From Aquatica leii (taxonomy: Eukaryota > Arthropoda > Insecta > Coleoptera > Lampyridae): 64,000 nucleotides of DNA. Under the pieces are notes generated by a model. It worked only from the letters and a program-made list of their open reading frames with translations. It did not search any database and was not told the origin of the DNA. The stretch spans positions 275,627,482 to 275,691,481 of the forward strand of contig CM069432.1 of the NCBI GenBank assembly GCA_035610365.1, read 5' to 3'. Positions within the stretch are counted from its first letter, which is position 1. Each line of letters starts with the position of its first letter. Below are positions 11,925 through 21,788 of the stretch, piece after piece. The translations under genes and the position numbers were made by a program.

Positions 11925-13488
11925 TATGTCAACATGGAAAAAGATCAACCTAGCAGATCCTAAGCAATCGGAAGCTGCACTTGAATATTTTTTATTACTC
12001 TATCCGATGACTACTAGGATTCCACTGTCAAACCAGATTCTGATACAGAAGACAAATTGAATGCATTGGATGAGCAACTATCGACTTCTTCTAGAAGTAG
12101 TAGTAGTCTGTCTTCGAATACTTTACATGGCACACAAATTTCGGTTGAAAAGCAAAATCATAACGGAAACAAAACCACTTGGTTACAATCGTTAGGAACT
12201 GTCAATATTTTATTATATTCAGTAATTTTACTTTATTTTCGTAGAATAAGACAACCCTGGTACCTCTGCCACCGATTTAATGAATTCAACGAACCAAAAT
12301 AATAAAGTTGACGAAGTAATGTCATCGTCGGATGAGGAGGACAACTTCAGTGATACTGATTATTTTGATAACCTTCATCTGTACTCTCTAAAATACACCT
12401 ACTGCTAAGTTATCACCAGACGACAAAGGCACAGAACTCTGATATTTCTGAGAAATATTTGATGATAACATTTTGAATTTCATCGTTTCGCAATCAAATC
12501 TTTACGCTGAACAAAAAGAGATTAGTAACTGGTCACCACTGGCACTCCCAGAATTGAAAATTTACCTAGGCTGTTTGATTTCTTGGGAATTCACGAACTA
12601 CATATATTAGAAAATTAGTAAAGCACTGATTTTTTTCTGGTAGTGAAAAATGTTATGAACTCACTGAAGCATTCCATTGTCATGATAATTCTGCATATCC
12701 TCCCCGTGTGACAACCCCAATTATAACAAACTGTTTAAACTAAAGCCCATAATCGATGGTTTGAACGAAAAATGTTTGAGTGTGTATAAATGTTTGTCAT
12801 ACCGTTCAAAGGCGACCTTTAAACAGTACATGCCAATGAAAAACCAGTAAAGCGTGGATATAAAGTTTGGTGTCTAGCTTTCATTTCAAAACTTTAAATT
12901 TACAGTAGGAAAACAAACAAAATTCGAATAAATCCAGAGTATGCGGTCTGGGTGAAAAATTGTGTTAAAACTCACGAAACCTCTAAAGAATAAGCACAGC
13001 GTGGGGCATTCGACAACTTTTTTACATTTGTTAGCTTAGTAAAAAAACTTTTTAAGACAAATATTTACAGTGTTGGAACTGTAAGAAGTAAAAGAGCACA
13101 TCTACCGAATATGACAAAATAAAATGATAAATTGGCACGGGGAGAGTTCCTGTTTCAATTTCAAATCGAGCGCAGCGAAATGGCGATCAAACCAGTGTTG
13201 CTTCTCCAAAAAGATGTAACAACTGTACAAAGAATAAATAAAAATTGAAGTCGGAACAGGATCTAATGTCCCAGAGTAGTCGAGTTATACAATTCTATAA
13301 TGGGCGGGGTAGATAAATTCGACCAGAAGAAAGAGAGGTATGCTTTTAGAAGGATCTCAGTGAAATGGTGGTTCAGGATTTTATATTTTCTACTTGATTT
13401 GGGTATTGTCAATGTAAAAGTTTACCCCTCAACAAATAAAAAAATAAACCGAGACTTTTTTTTAATGTTAAATCTTGAAAAACATTAG
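11925..13488 (+). pseudogene. piggyBac transposase remnant
   Basis: PiggyBac transposases cut and paste at TTAA using a DDE-type RNase H fold. An acidic, serine-rich N-terminal region lies at 12057-12370 in pieces (SSSDEEDNFSDTDYFDN). Then comes a segment like the family's early conserved block (SQSNLYAEQ...LPELKIYLGCLI, about 12485-12590), then a ...FKQYMPMK motif near 12815-12845 that precedes the first catalytic aspartate region. The clearest match is the last conserved block at 13300-13420: MGGVDKFDQKKERY followed by KWWFRILYFLLDLGIVN. Many stops and frameshifts. It sits 160 bases from the right TTAA. Confidence 0.82.
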
Positions 13489-13653
13489 AAACAATCGCGG
13501 GCGGTGGGAAGCAATGTTCCCACCGGTTTTTTTTGTTTTTGTTTTGAAAAAAAAATTTTTTTGAACTTAAAATCACTTTTTATACATTAAAATAATAGAA
13601 ATATTTTAAAATACCTTGAATTCGAAGAAATGATTTGGCCACCAAAGGATTAA

Positions 13654-13870
13654 CATTAACCGGGATTTTAGTTTTCCTTTACCGGTAATTTGGAAACCAG
13701 TTTTATGGATCGGAGGTCTATAAAAACGAGATTTCACGGCGCAATTAATCAGTTTGTTACGGGCTCAGAAGATGTCCACTGCAATGTGTGACGAAAGCTC
13801 AGCTTGTGGGATAACGACAACACGGGAAGTATCCAGAATGGAAAATTGTGTCTAAAATGCAACCCGTTGC
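13654..13870 (+). pseudogene. Penelope-like element, 3' part after piggyBac
   Basis: Immediately after the right TTAA the plus strand reads NINRDFSFPLPVIWKPVL, the end of a PLE endonuclease domain (usual form '..NFNRD.G......WKP'). It continues the PLE reading cut off at 7935. The remaining part to about 13870 is the probable 3' tail. Confidence 0.65.
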
Positions 13871-15578
13871 ACTAAATCCGCTTTTAGAAATAGTACTAAT
13901 AAGATATTTATAACAATCGATATAAAGCACCCCACACTTTTTTACCTTAATTGTCTAGTTAATTACTATTTTTATTTAAATAAAAATATTTTTTAACATA
14001 TATGATGATATAATTTAATTTAATAACTTTTGAAGATAATATTTACGTTTTCTACAAAAACCTCGTATAGTATTTGTAAAATTAAGTTGCCAACAATTTA
14101 TTAACCAATGAAGCAATTTATTTTCTCAAAACCAACTTTAATACCCTTTCTAAATTTAAAAATAATTCTTTATACAATTCTAAAATAAAATAAGAGTATT
14201 CAGCAGAAAAAAACTTATGACCCATAAAAAATCACTTTCTTATACTATATTCCACCCTTGTTGAGTTGATTTTTCCTTCTCTTTTTTTAATGAAATTTTC
14301 TTCGGCGTACAAAAATAATTGTAAATGTTATACGAATAAGCAATTTTCAAACGCACGATATATTTTATTCGTTTCAATTTCTTTAAAACGCAAAAAGAAA
14401 AAATAAAACTGGACTATTGTAGATCTAAACACATTTGAACAATAAAACATCGCATATGTAAAACCCATTTTAAACATTCGGACAGTAATAAAGAAAAAGA
14501 AAACAAAGACGAAAATAGAATTGAACGTTTCTCGTAGCATGAATGCGCTGACCCGTACCCAACTGATGGTCTTTCATTTAAAGCAGTCTCTCATTCGGTT
14601 GTATTCTAGTGATCTATACAGCTCATAAGGTTCTCTATATGCTCTGTTTATGGGTTACTGATGCTGAATTAAATCTCTTATAAAGAAACTATATCGACGA
14701 TAACGTGACCATTTCATTAACTTTTGTTTATTCTGAAACATTAAACATCATAAGTTGTTTTCAGAATACTTTAATGCTGAAGTGCTTAAACATTAAAACC
14801 TAATGGTTTCACACATAATTAAAAACACTTTGCGCTTTGTTTTTCTCTTATTAATCTTTTATTTTAAAATATAAAAAAAATACTAAAAAGTTAAAGCCAA
14901 ATGTGATTAAACAAGGTAATTTGTTTTAGTGTTGCCGGACGTTGCTTAACGATTTGTATGGATAGAATTTGGTATTGCGAACGACGAACCAAGCGACGCG
15001 CATAGAATTTCGACTACCAGTTTTTTAACCACACGCTCGTTTCAATCACAGAGACTTAGACCTTCTCTTGTCTGGTTTTACGTTCTATCCTTCTGTGATT
15101 ACCCATTAAAACTGTCATATCGGCAATTTAAAAATACTATTTTTATCACGATGAATTAAGCAAATCTGATTTAATGGCAATTAACGTTATAACCGATACT
15201 AACAATAATATCGTTATAATATTACGATACAAAACAAAACGATTTAAACAACTTTGATCATTGAACTTCTGAACTAAGTTCTGGGAAATTCGTATGTTCG
15301 GGTATAGTCAAACAAAAGAAATGTCATAAACGATATTCAAACATGTATCCAAATATTAAGATTTTACAAATACTCTGTTTTACAACAAAAGCTTTTATTA
15401 ATTCTCAATTTAAACTACAACCAAGGCGATAAGGAAAAAATGCAACCAAGATGCATACTCCATACTTATCCAACTAACGCAATAACGAAATTCATACTTC
15501 TGTATGCGATGGTTCGACAAGGTCAAATATGAAAACATTTCCTTTTTTATTAAAATACGATAACATTAGAATTTATAG
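13871..15578. other. AT-rich, no gene seen
   Basis: AT-rich sequence with only short frames (the longest, 14328-14540 minus, is low-complexity F/V/Y-rich). Just before 15579 is ATAG, the left copy of the target duplication of the following gypsy element. Confidence 0.4.
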
Positions 15579-16035
15579 TGAAACGTTCGAGAACTTATTT
15601 GCAAATGCAAGAGCCTTCTAGAAGCTGTTATCCATTTTCTAGAAGATATAGCGAAAAGTAGGGAACCCTCGAGAAGGATTCGCCGATGTGTATATATACC
15701 GACGGAACAATTCGTAGGTCAGTTATTGCTGGAATGCGAATACATCAGTGTTAAGAAGATTATCAAGTGGAAATAAATCGTTAGCATGCGTGTGTCTAGA
15801 TAAATTGACCGAGGATAATCGTGTACGTGATTTTTAGTGTAAACAATTGTGAAGCTACCCGCGGACGTTATTTTATCATCTTGTAAGTGATATAAATTAG
15901 TGTAAGTGGTTTCATTAAATATTATTACATTTAATTAGTTCGGTTAATTTAAAAGTGTACATATTTCTAGAATAAGCAAACATAATTTTTAGTAACTTTA
16001 AATAAATTAGTTTTTAATAAATAAAATACGCAACA
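15579..16035 (+). repeat. 5' LTR of macrodomain gypsy element
   Basis: 457 bp, TG...CA. It contains 28 bp (after CTAGAAG near 15645) that the 3' LTR lacks. A TATATATA box at 15690-15698 is followed by an initiator-like TCAGTTATT about 25 bases on, so transcription probably starts there. AATAAA-type signals lie near the end of the LTR. Confidence 0.93.
15690..15699 (+). promoter_or_regulatory. LTR TATA box
   Basis: GTATATATACC within the 5' LTR, repeated in the 3' LTR near 21873. It lies about 25-30 bases upstream of TCAGTTATTGC, a plausible insect initiator. Confidence 0.6.
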
Positions 16036-16036
16036 T

Positions 16037-16054
16037 TGGTGTAAGGTGTGGAGT
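16037..16054 (+). other. primer binding site
   Basis: TGGTGTAAGG starts one base after the 5' LTR, where a tRNA 3' end (CCA) would anneal. I cannot name the tRNA with confidence; only TGGTG matches the tRNA-Trp site used by some insect gypsy elements. Confidence 0.5.
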
Positions 16055-16385
16055 TCGCGATTTTTTTTTTAGTGTGAATACCATTAAGTTATTTGATATC
16101 GCTCCCGTAATAAAAACATTGATTACGTAAATAACTTTTAAGTTTGCGATACGCGTGTTTATTTATAAAGTATAAAATAGTGTTTATTAAACTTTTTCTT
16201 TTAACAAGTGCGTGATCGCGATATTAATTAAATTCGTTTCCGTACACTAGTGGTTTAATATTAACAAGTAGATCGTTATTAAAATTTCGTGTTACACAAA
16301 AACTGCATTTTAAAAAGTAGTGTATTTAAACTTTATATTCGTTTTATTTTTAAATTTATTCCGGTGACGCGTTTGCAAAGGGAAA

Positions 16386-17677
16386 ATGGATTCAAAAATA
16401 TTTGAAATTCTCGAATCAATGAATAAAAATATGGAAGAAAATAATAGAAAAATGGGCGAAAATTCACAGAAAATTAAAGAAAACTGTCGAAAAATTTCAG
16501 AAAAATTGAAGAAAATTCAAGAAAATGGAAGAAAAACTCTCCGAACATTCTCAGAAAATGGAAGAAAATTCTAGAAAAATAGAAGAAAAGTTGTTGGAAA
16601 ATTCTAGAAGTTTAAAAAGAAGAAATACGAACGAGCATAGAAAATCAAATTAAAATTGTTCAAGAGTAAACCTAAGCAGACATGTTAAACTTAAAAAAAG
16701 AAATTTGCGAATCTGTGAATGAGAAAATAGAATCAATAGAGGACAAATTAGAAGACAAAATAAAACTGCTTGAAGAAAGAATGAACCAAATGAATGGTCA
16801 CAGTGAAGGAAGCGTCACGAGTAAAGATTTAATAATGGACCATCGAGAAGAAAACACTCACAAGTTCAAAGTTGTACCACCAAATTTTGATGGTAAAGTT
16901 CCATGGTCAACCTACTACAAGCAGTTTGAAGCCGCAGCTACTGCTAATGGTTGGAGCAACAAGCAGAAATCGACGTCTTTAATAGTGTCCTTACGTAGAG
17001 AAGCGCTTGGAATTTTACAAACTGCTCCTGACCATCTACAAGAAAATTGCGAACTTTTTATTTCACGCTTAGAAATGAGATATGGAGATGCTCATCTTCA
17101 ACAAGTATACCAGGCTCAAATTAAAAGTCGGGTTCAAAAAGCTGCTGAAAGTCTTCAAGAGTTTGAGGCTGACATCGCCAGATTAACACGGCTTGCGTAT
17201 CCTACAGCACCAGATACCTTCTTGGAGCAGTTGGCTATTCAAACCTTTGTGGACGGCGTTCGAGACAACGAAACGCAGCAGACTCTCCGGTTAGCTCGAC
17301 CGAAGACATTGGATGACGCTTTGGTGCATGCTTTGGAGTTTGAAGCAGCAAAACAAGCAACGCAACGAGATGGTCATAGACTCTGCTGTGCTACAGAAGT
17401 ACCCGCGCAGACACTGGAAAGCATCGAGAAGATAGCACGACGAATACTTCGGGAAAGAGGAGTGACAGCTTTGAACTGCGATGAAATAGGCCATGTACGA
17501 CGGCATCGTACTAAACCTAAGAAGAGGACAAGAAGAGCGCTCGATAATTTGGAACGAGGCGACCAAAAGAGACAAAAAGTAATCTCATCTAGTCAGACTC
17601 CGGAGATTACAATCCAAATGGCATCGCCTAGGGAGCAATTTCATAGCATTTATCTCGATGGCAAGATCAATGGGTGA
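16386..17677 (+). pseudogene. gypsy Gag
   Basis: Gag forms the virus-like particle. The start at 16386 (ATG, about 350 bases after the LTR) opens a repetitive charged region of ...ENSRKMEEN... heptads, broken by a stop at 16572; a second frame opens at 16682 and runs to 17677. The main part has another coiled coil (about residues 1-45), then KFKVVPPNFDGKVPWSTYYKQF and the retrotransposon-gag fold, with YGD..L and LQEFEADIARLTRLAYP. Near the end, NCDEIGHVRRHR looks like a CCHC zinc knuckle that has lost cysteines, followed by a basic run. A TGA at 17675 separates it from the protease in the same frame. Confidence 0.82.
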
Positions 17678-17985
17678 AGCGTCCAGTTACTGGTTGACAC
17701 AGGAGCGACGAAGGCCGTCCTGACATTTTAGTGGAAAACGAGAAGACATCACCAGTAACAGTACTACTTCGAACGGCGACGGGCGACGAAATACCTACTC
17801 ACGGACAAGTCAAAGTACCCATTGGTTTGGGAAATGGAGTACTCGAGCATCAAGTACTGGTAGCCGACATCACGGAAGAAGACATCCTGGGAATGGACTT
17901 TATAAAGAAGTATGAGTTCCATTTGGATATGAAGATCGACAATGAAGAAAATCCTTTTCATTTGTCAGAGAAGGTAGCCGTGTGA
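17678..17985 (+). pseudogene. gypsy aspartic protease
   Basis: The protease matures Gag-Pol. SVQLLVDTGAT at 17678-17710 holds the active-site DTG, directly after the gag stop in the same frame. A TAG at 17729 and a frame change follow, and the rest is read at 17731-17985: the flap region and then DILGMDFIKKY, the second conserved protease block (ILGxDFL). The catalytic triplet is intact but the reading is broken twice. Confidence 0.8.
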
Positions 17986-18239
17986 GTCTTATTGAGTAAA
18001 AACGTGACTCTACCTGGAAGGAGAGAAAGTGTAGTGATGACACGCCTGGATGGAAGTCTCCGGGAAGACTACATACGCGCGGTTGAACCAATGGAGGGCG
18101 TCTTAGTTGAAAAGTAACTACTTGTTAGCAGAACTTTAGTACGAGTAAAAAACACGATGCCAGTAAGGATCTTAAACACCAACTCAGATCCTGTAACGTT
18201 GAAAAAGTAGACCGTGGTAGGCCAATGCACGCCAGTATC

Positions 18240-19043
18240 TCAAATTGTGAGATGCGTGAAGTCTGACGAAGATGGGTCGCCGAAGAATTGTCCACAACAT
18301 CTATTGGATATTCTTACCACCAAATGTCAAAACCTCAGCCAAGAGCAGCTGGCTCAAGTTAAAGTGGTGATCCAAGAGTATTAAGATGTGTTCGCGCTGG
18401 ACAGTGGTTTCAAAGAAAGAACTAACGCGGTGAAACATAAAATTAATACCGGAGACGCACGGCCGATACGACAACATCCACGCAAACTTCCTTTGCCAAA
18501 ATAGAAGAAGCCGAACAAATAATTACGGATATGGAGAGGGAAGGCGTGATTGAACCTTCAAGTAGCCCATGGGCATCCCCAGTGGTACTCGTAAAGAAGA
18601 AGGATGGATCAACGAGGTTTTGTGTAGACTACAGACAGCTAAACGACGTGACCAGAAAGGACAGCTACCCTTTACCCAGAATTGACGATACGCTAGACAC
18701 CCTGTCAGGATCCCAGTGGTTTTCTACGTTAGATTTAAAGAGTGGATACTGGCAAGTAGAATTAGAACACAAGGATCGTAAAAAAACAGCTTTTACGATC
18801 GGAACTGGTTTGTGGCAGTTCACTGTAATGCCCTTCGGCCTGTGTAACGCTCCTGCAACGTTCGAGCGTTTGATGGAGACCAGCTTGCGCGGATTGTCTT
18901 GGAAGACGTGCTTGGTTTACCTGGACGACGTGACCGTGGTTGGAAGGTCGTTTGAAGAACACTTGAACAACTTGAAGGAAGTGTTCCAGAGATTACGTGG
19001 GACTAACCTTAAACTGGAGCCCAAAGAAGTGTCACGTATTTAA
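18240..19043 (+). pseudogene. gypsy reverse transcriptase
   Basis: The linker (NLSQEQLAQVKVVIQEY..DVFALD, then KHKINTGDARPIRQHPR) runs from about 18330 to 18490 with stops. The RT proper is open from 18531 to 19043: GVIEPSSSPWASPVVLVKKKDG, RFCVDYRQLN, the first aspartate box FSTLDLKSGYWQV, MPFGLCNAPATFERLM and the catalytic YLDD at about 18919-18930. The thumb continues past a stop at 19043 in another frame (RVVSKDGVRADPDK). The catalytic residues are all present; only stops and indels disable it. Confidence 0.92.
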
Positions 19044-19289
19044 GAAGGAAGTGCAACGTCGTATCTAAAGATGGAGTAAGGGCTGACCCAGACAAAATCC
19101 TAGCAGTGCAAGAATAGCCAAGACCAATCGACAAACATCAGGTCCGAAGTTTCCTCGGGTTGTGCACTTATTATAGAAGATTTGTCATCGGATTTGCCAA
19201 TATTGCCAAAACCATTGACAAAATTAAGCGAAGAAAAAGCAGAATTTAAATGGAATGAAGATCATGCGAAAATTCTTTTAATCAACTAA

Positions 19290-19618
19290 AACAGGCCCTA
19301 GTCACTTCGCCGATTTTGAGTTATCCAAGAGAAGATGGAAAGTTTGTTTTGGATACCGACGCAAGCAATCTGGCCATAGGCGCGGTCCTTTCGCAGGTTC
19401 AAGATGGACTAGAAAAGGTTATCGCGTACTTTAGCAAGGTTTTGTCCAGGCCAGAAAGGAATTATTGGGTGACTAGGAGGGAGTTGTTAGCAGTCGGTAA
19501 GTACATCGAACATTTCTACAAGTATTTGTATGGACGAAAATTTTCACTGAGAACAGACCACGCCGCTTTAAAATTGCTATTGCAATTGCGTAATCCCGAA
19601 GGACAAATAGCAAAATAG
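19290..19618 (+). pseudogene. gypsy RNase H
   Basis: RNase H removes the RNA strand during reverse transcription. FVLDTDASNLAIGAVLSQ (19339-19395) has the first catalytic aspartate; RRELLAVGKYIEHFYKYLYG holds the glutamate helix; and LRTDHAALKLLL has the next aspartate. This is the usual gypsy RNase H. The frame is the same as gag, integrase and macrodomain. A TAG at 19616 ends it just before what would be the WI..L..Y.....H..G..N.NADALSR tail, which is present in another frame at 19630-19700. Confidence 0.9.
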
Positions 19619-19690
19619 ATCAAGAGACTGCAAGAGTATGACTACGACACAAAACACCGTGCTGGAAGCAGTCATCGGAACGCTGATGCC

Positions 19691-20335
19691 TTGTCCAGAA
19701 GACCATGTCCGGCAGACTGCAGCCATTGTTCACGACTTGAAGAAAAAATTGAATGCCTCCGGAGAACTGCTACGGTTGATGATGAGTGGGAACCTGAGCA
19801 GTTACGTCGCGAACAAGAAGACGATCCTGAAATAAAACTACTCCTGGACTGGAAAGAAAGCGGCCGACGACCAACCTGGGAAGAAGTGAGTGCTTTGGGC
19901 AGAAATATCAAAGCGTACTGAGCGCAGTGGGAGTCCTTGATAGTAGAAGACGGTCTTCTTAAGCGATCCCTAGAAAGTGCCGAGGGCACGGGAAACAGAC
20001 TACAGCTGGTAGTGCCGAAGAGCAGAGTGACAGAAGTGTTGAAGCATCTCCACGATGGGAAATCAGGAGGACACTTTGGCATTAAGAAGACGTTGGTTAA
20101 AGTGCGAAAACGATTCTACTGGATGAACTGCAAAGAGGACGTCATGAAATGGTGCCGTAAATGCATAGTCTGCGCATCAGGAAATGGTCCAGCGAGAAAG
20201 CGCAAAGCACCCATGAAACAATACAACGTAGGAAGCCCTTTGGAAAGAGTACCGATTGACATCGCAGGGCCGTTCCCAGAATCCGATTCGGGAAATAAAT
20301 ACATCCTGGTGGCGATGGATTATTTCACGAAATAG
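19691..20335 (+). pseudogene. gypsy integrase, N-terminal zinc domain and start of core
   Basis: The spacer after RNase H (19691-19921) leads into the integrase. The N-terminal HHCC zinc domain reads HLHDGKSGGHFGIKKT then WCRKCIVCA, so H-x..-H and C-x2-C are present (about 20040-20175). The core begins PLERVPIDIAGPFPESDSGNKYILVAMDYFTK, with its first catalytic aspartate in VPIDIAGPFP at about 20256. A TAG at 20333 interrupts where related elements have FTKW; the core continues in the same frame downstream. Confidence 0.9.
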
Positions 20336-21238
20336 ACGGAGGCTTACGCCATACCCAATCAGGAAGCAACTACAGTCGCAGACGTATTAGTAAAGGAGTT
20401 TTTCTGCCGGTTTGGAGTTCCGTTGGAATTATACTCCGATCAAGGCCGAAATTTTGAGTCTGGGCTGTTTCAAGAAGTTTGCCGACTGTTAGGAATTAAG
20501 AAGACTAGGACAACGCTTCTCTATCCTCAATCTGATGGCATGGTTGAACAGATGAATCGAACAATGGGCAAGTACTTAACCAAGGTAGTGTCCGAACACC
20601 AAAGAGACTGGAATCAGTACTTGCACCTTTTCCTTATGGCATACCGATCATCCGTTCACGAAAGCACAGGCCAAACACCATCCTGTGTAATGCTCGGTCG
20701 TGAAATACGATTGCCATGCGATCTTCAATTTGGGCGAAGACCGGAAGAAGAAGTTGCTGGAGAAGATTACGTCAGCAAGCTGGCCAAGAGGCTAGACGAA
20801 GTACATGAAGAGGTCCGTAAAAACACACAAATTGCCAGCGACAAGATGAAAACAAGATATGACGTCAAGGCGCAAAATGGTGGGTTTCAACCTGGCGATA
20901 TGGTCTGGTTGTATAATCCTCAAAGGAGACGTGGTTTGTCTCCGAAGCTGCAAAGGCAATGGGAGGGCCCTTATGAAGTCGTGCAGCGTATTAACGACGT
21001 CATATACCGCATCCGAAAACCGCCCAGAGGCAAGCCAAAAGTGGTCCACGTCGATCGTCTAGCCCCGTTTGCTGGCGATAACAACAATATGCAAGTCCAG
21101 GTCCAAACCAGGGTAATAAGTACCAGAACCAGGAATCCAATCGAAGAAATGGAGTTCGAGAAGTTTATGAACTTATACGGAGGTCCTGGAAAAACTAAGT
21201 TCGGAGTTACCACCGAGGAACAACAAGACCTGTTCTAG
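20336..21238 (+). pseudogene. gypsy integrase, core and GPY/F domain
   Basis: Integrase inserts the cDNA into the chromosome. Same frame as the first part: SDQGRNFES (second aspartate) near 20437-20465, TTLLYPQSDGMVEQMNRTM with the catalytic glutamate near 20550, AYRSSVHESTGQTP, then MVWLYNPQRRRGLSPKLQRQWEGPY (GPY/F module) and VVHVDRLAPF at about 21040-21070. After the normal integrase end come some 50 residues with no assignment, then QDLF and TAG at 21236-21238. QDLF is already the start of the macrodomain, so the stop cuts that domain. Confidence 0.92.
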
Positions 21239-21748
21239 ACACAAAAAGATTACGCCATCGCACATTGTGTGAGCGAGGATCTTGACATGTCCAAAGGGGT
21301 TGCAGTCGTGTTTAAAAAGAAGTTTGAGCAGCAAGATGAATTACGAAGACAGCAACCGGCAGTCGGAAAAGTTTTAGGACTACGTGGTGACGGATGCTTC
21401 GTTTTCTATCTGGTCACCAAGAAATACTCACGTGTCAAGCCGTTATACAAAGATCTGTGGCGAACATTATGGAGTCTCAAGAGAGAAATGGAGTTCCATC
21501 ATGTTAAGAAATTGGCAGTACCCAAGCTTGGTTGTGGCTTAGATCAACTGAATTGGAGGACAGTTCGAAACATGTTGGAGGTCGTCTTCCGAGGAACAGG
21601 CATTCAAGTTTTGGTCTGTAGTTACCAACCAAGGGGAATATTGGGTCAGGAAAAGTCCATTGACTGTTACTTTTATGGTCAAGGAAGTTGCCGAAACGGA
21701 GGAAGCTGCCGCTATCGCCACGATCCTTTTTACCGGTGTCGCATCTAG
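21239..21748 (+). CDS. TARG1/OARD1-like macrodomain with CCCH zinc finger
   Basis: TARG1/OARD1 macrodomains hydrolyse the ester bond between ADP-ribose and acidic residues. Here IAHCVSEDLDMSKGVAVVF, then LVTKKYSRVKP and AVPKLGCGLDQLNW, follow that family block by block. The two residues reported catalytic in human TARG1 (Lys84 in the TKK segment, Asp125 in GCGLD) appear conserved. After the domain, C-x7-C-x5-C-x3-H at about 21661-21720 is a CCCH finger, usually RNA-binding. The frame equals that of integrase, and the domain's first strand (QDLF) lies upstream of the TAG at 21236. It ends 40 bases before the 3' LTR, where some relatives carry env. There is no signal peptide or membrane segment. 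A separate start at 21287 (ATG in DLDMSKG) would lack part of the fold. Confidence 0.88.
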   Translation, partial: TQKDYAIAHCVSEDLDMSKGVAVVFKKKFEQQDELRRQQPAVGKVLGLRGDGCFVFYLVTKKYSRVKPLYKDLWRTLWSLKREMEFHHVKKLAVPKLGCGLDQLNWRTVRNMLEVVFRGTGIQVLVCSYQPRGILGQEKSIDCYFYGQGSCRNGGSCRYRHDPFYRCRI

Positions 21749-21775
21749 TCTCCTGTTCTGGGACAGTACAGTCCT

Positions 21776-21788
21776 AAGAAGGGGGCAG
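21776..21788 (+). other. polypurine tract
   Basis: AAGAAGGGGGCAG ends at the base before the 3' LTR. It is where plus-strand DNA synthesis is primed in LTR elements. Confidence 0.85.

Larger units (their letters stand above)
7936..13653 (+). mobile_element. piggyBac element 1, inserted in a PLE
   Basis: Bounded by TTAA at 7936-7939 and 13650-13653, the piggyBac target site. Terminal repeats read CCCTTTCGTG inward from the left and TCCTTTGGTG inward from the right. Imperfect palindromes with GTGGGAA...TTCCCAC lie near each end (7954-7973 and 13502-13525). The element is about 5.7 kb because it also contains a non-LTR 3' fragment (from about 8140). The transposase remnant is at 11925-13488 on the plus strand. 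Confidence 0.82.

Noticed and set aside
21269-21748. Envelope gene of an errantivirus-like element
   Set aside because: Position would fit, but there is no signal peptide, furin site or membrane segment, and the residues follow a macrodomain.
21239-21748. A host OARD1 gene lying next to a transposon by chance
   Set aside because: It lies between integrase and the polypurine tract, within the LTRs and target duplication, in the Pol frame, without introns and with an added CCCH finger.
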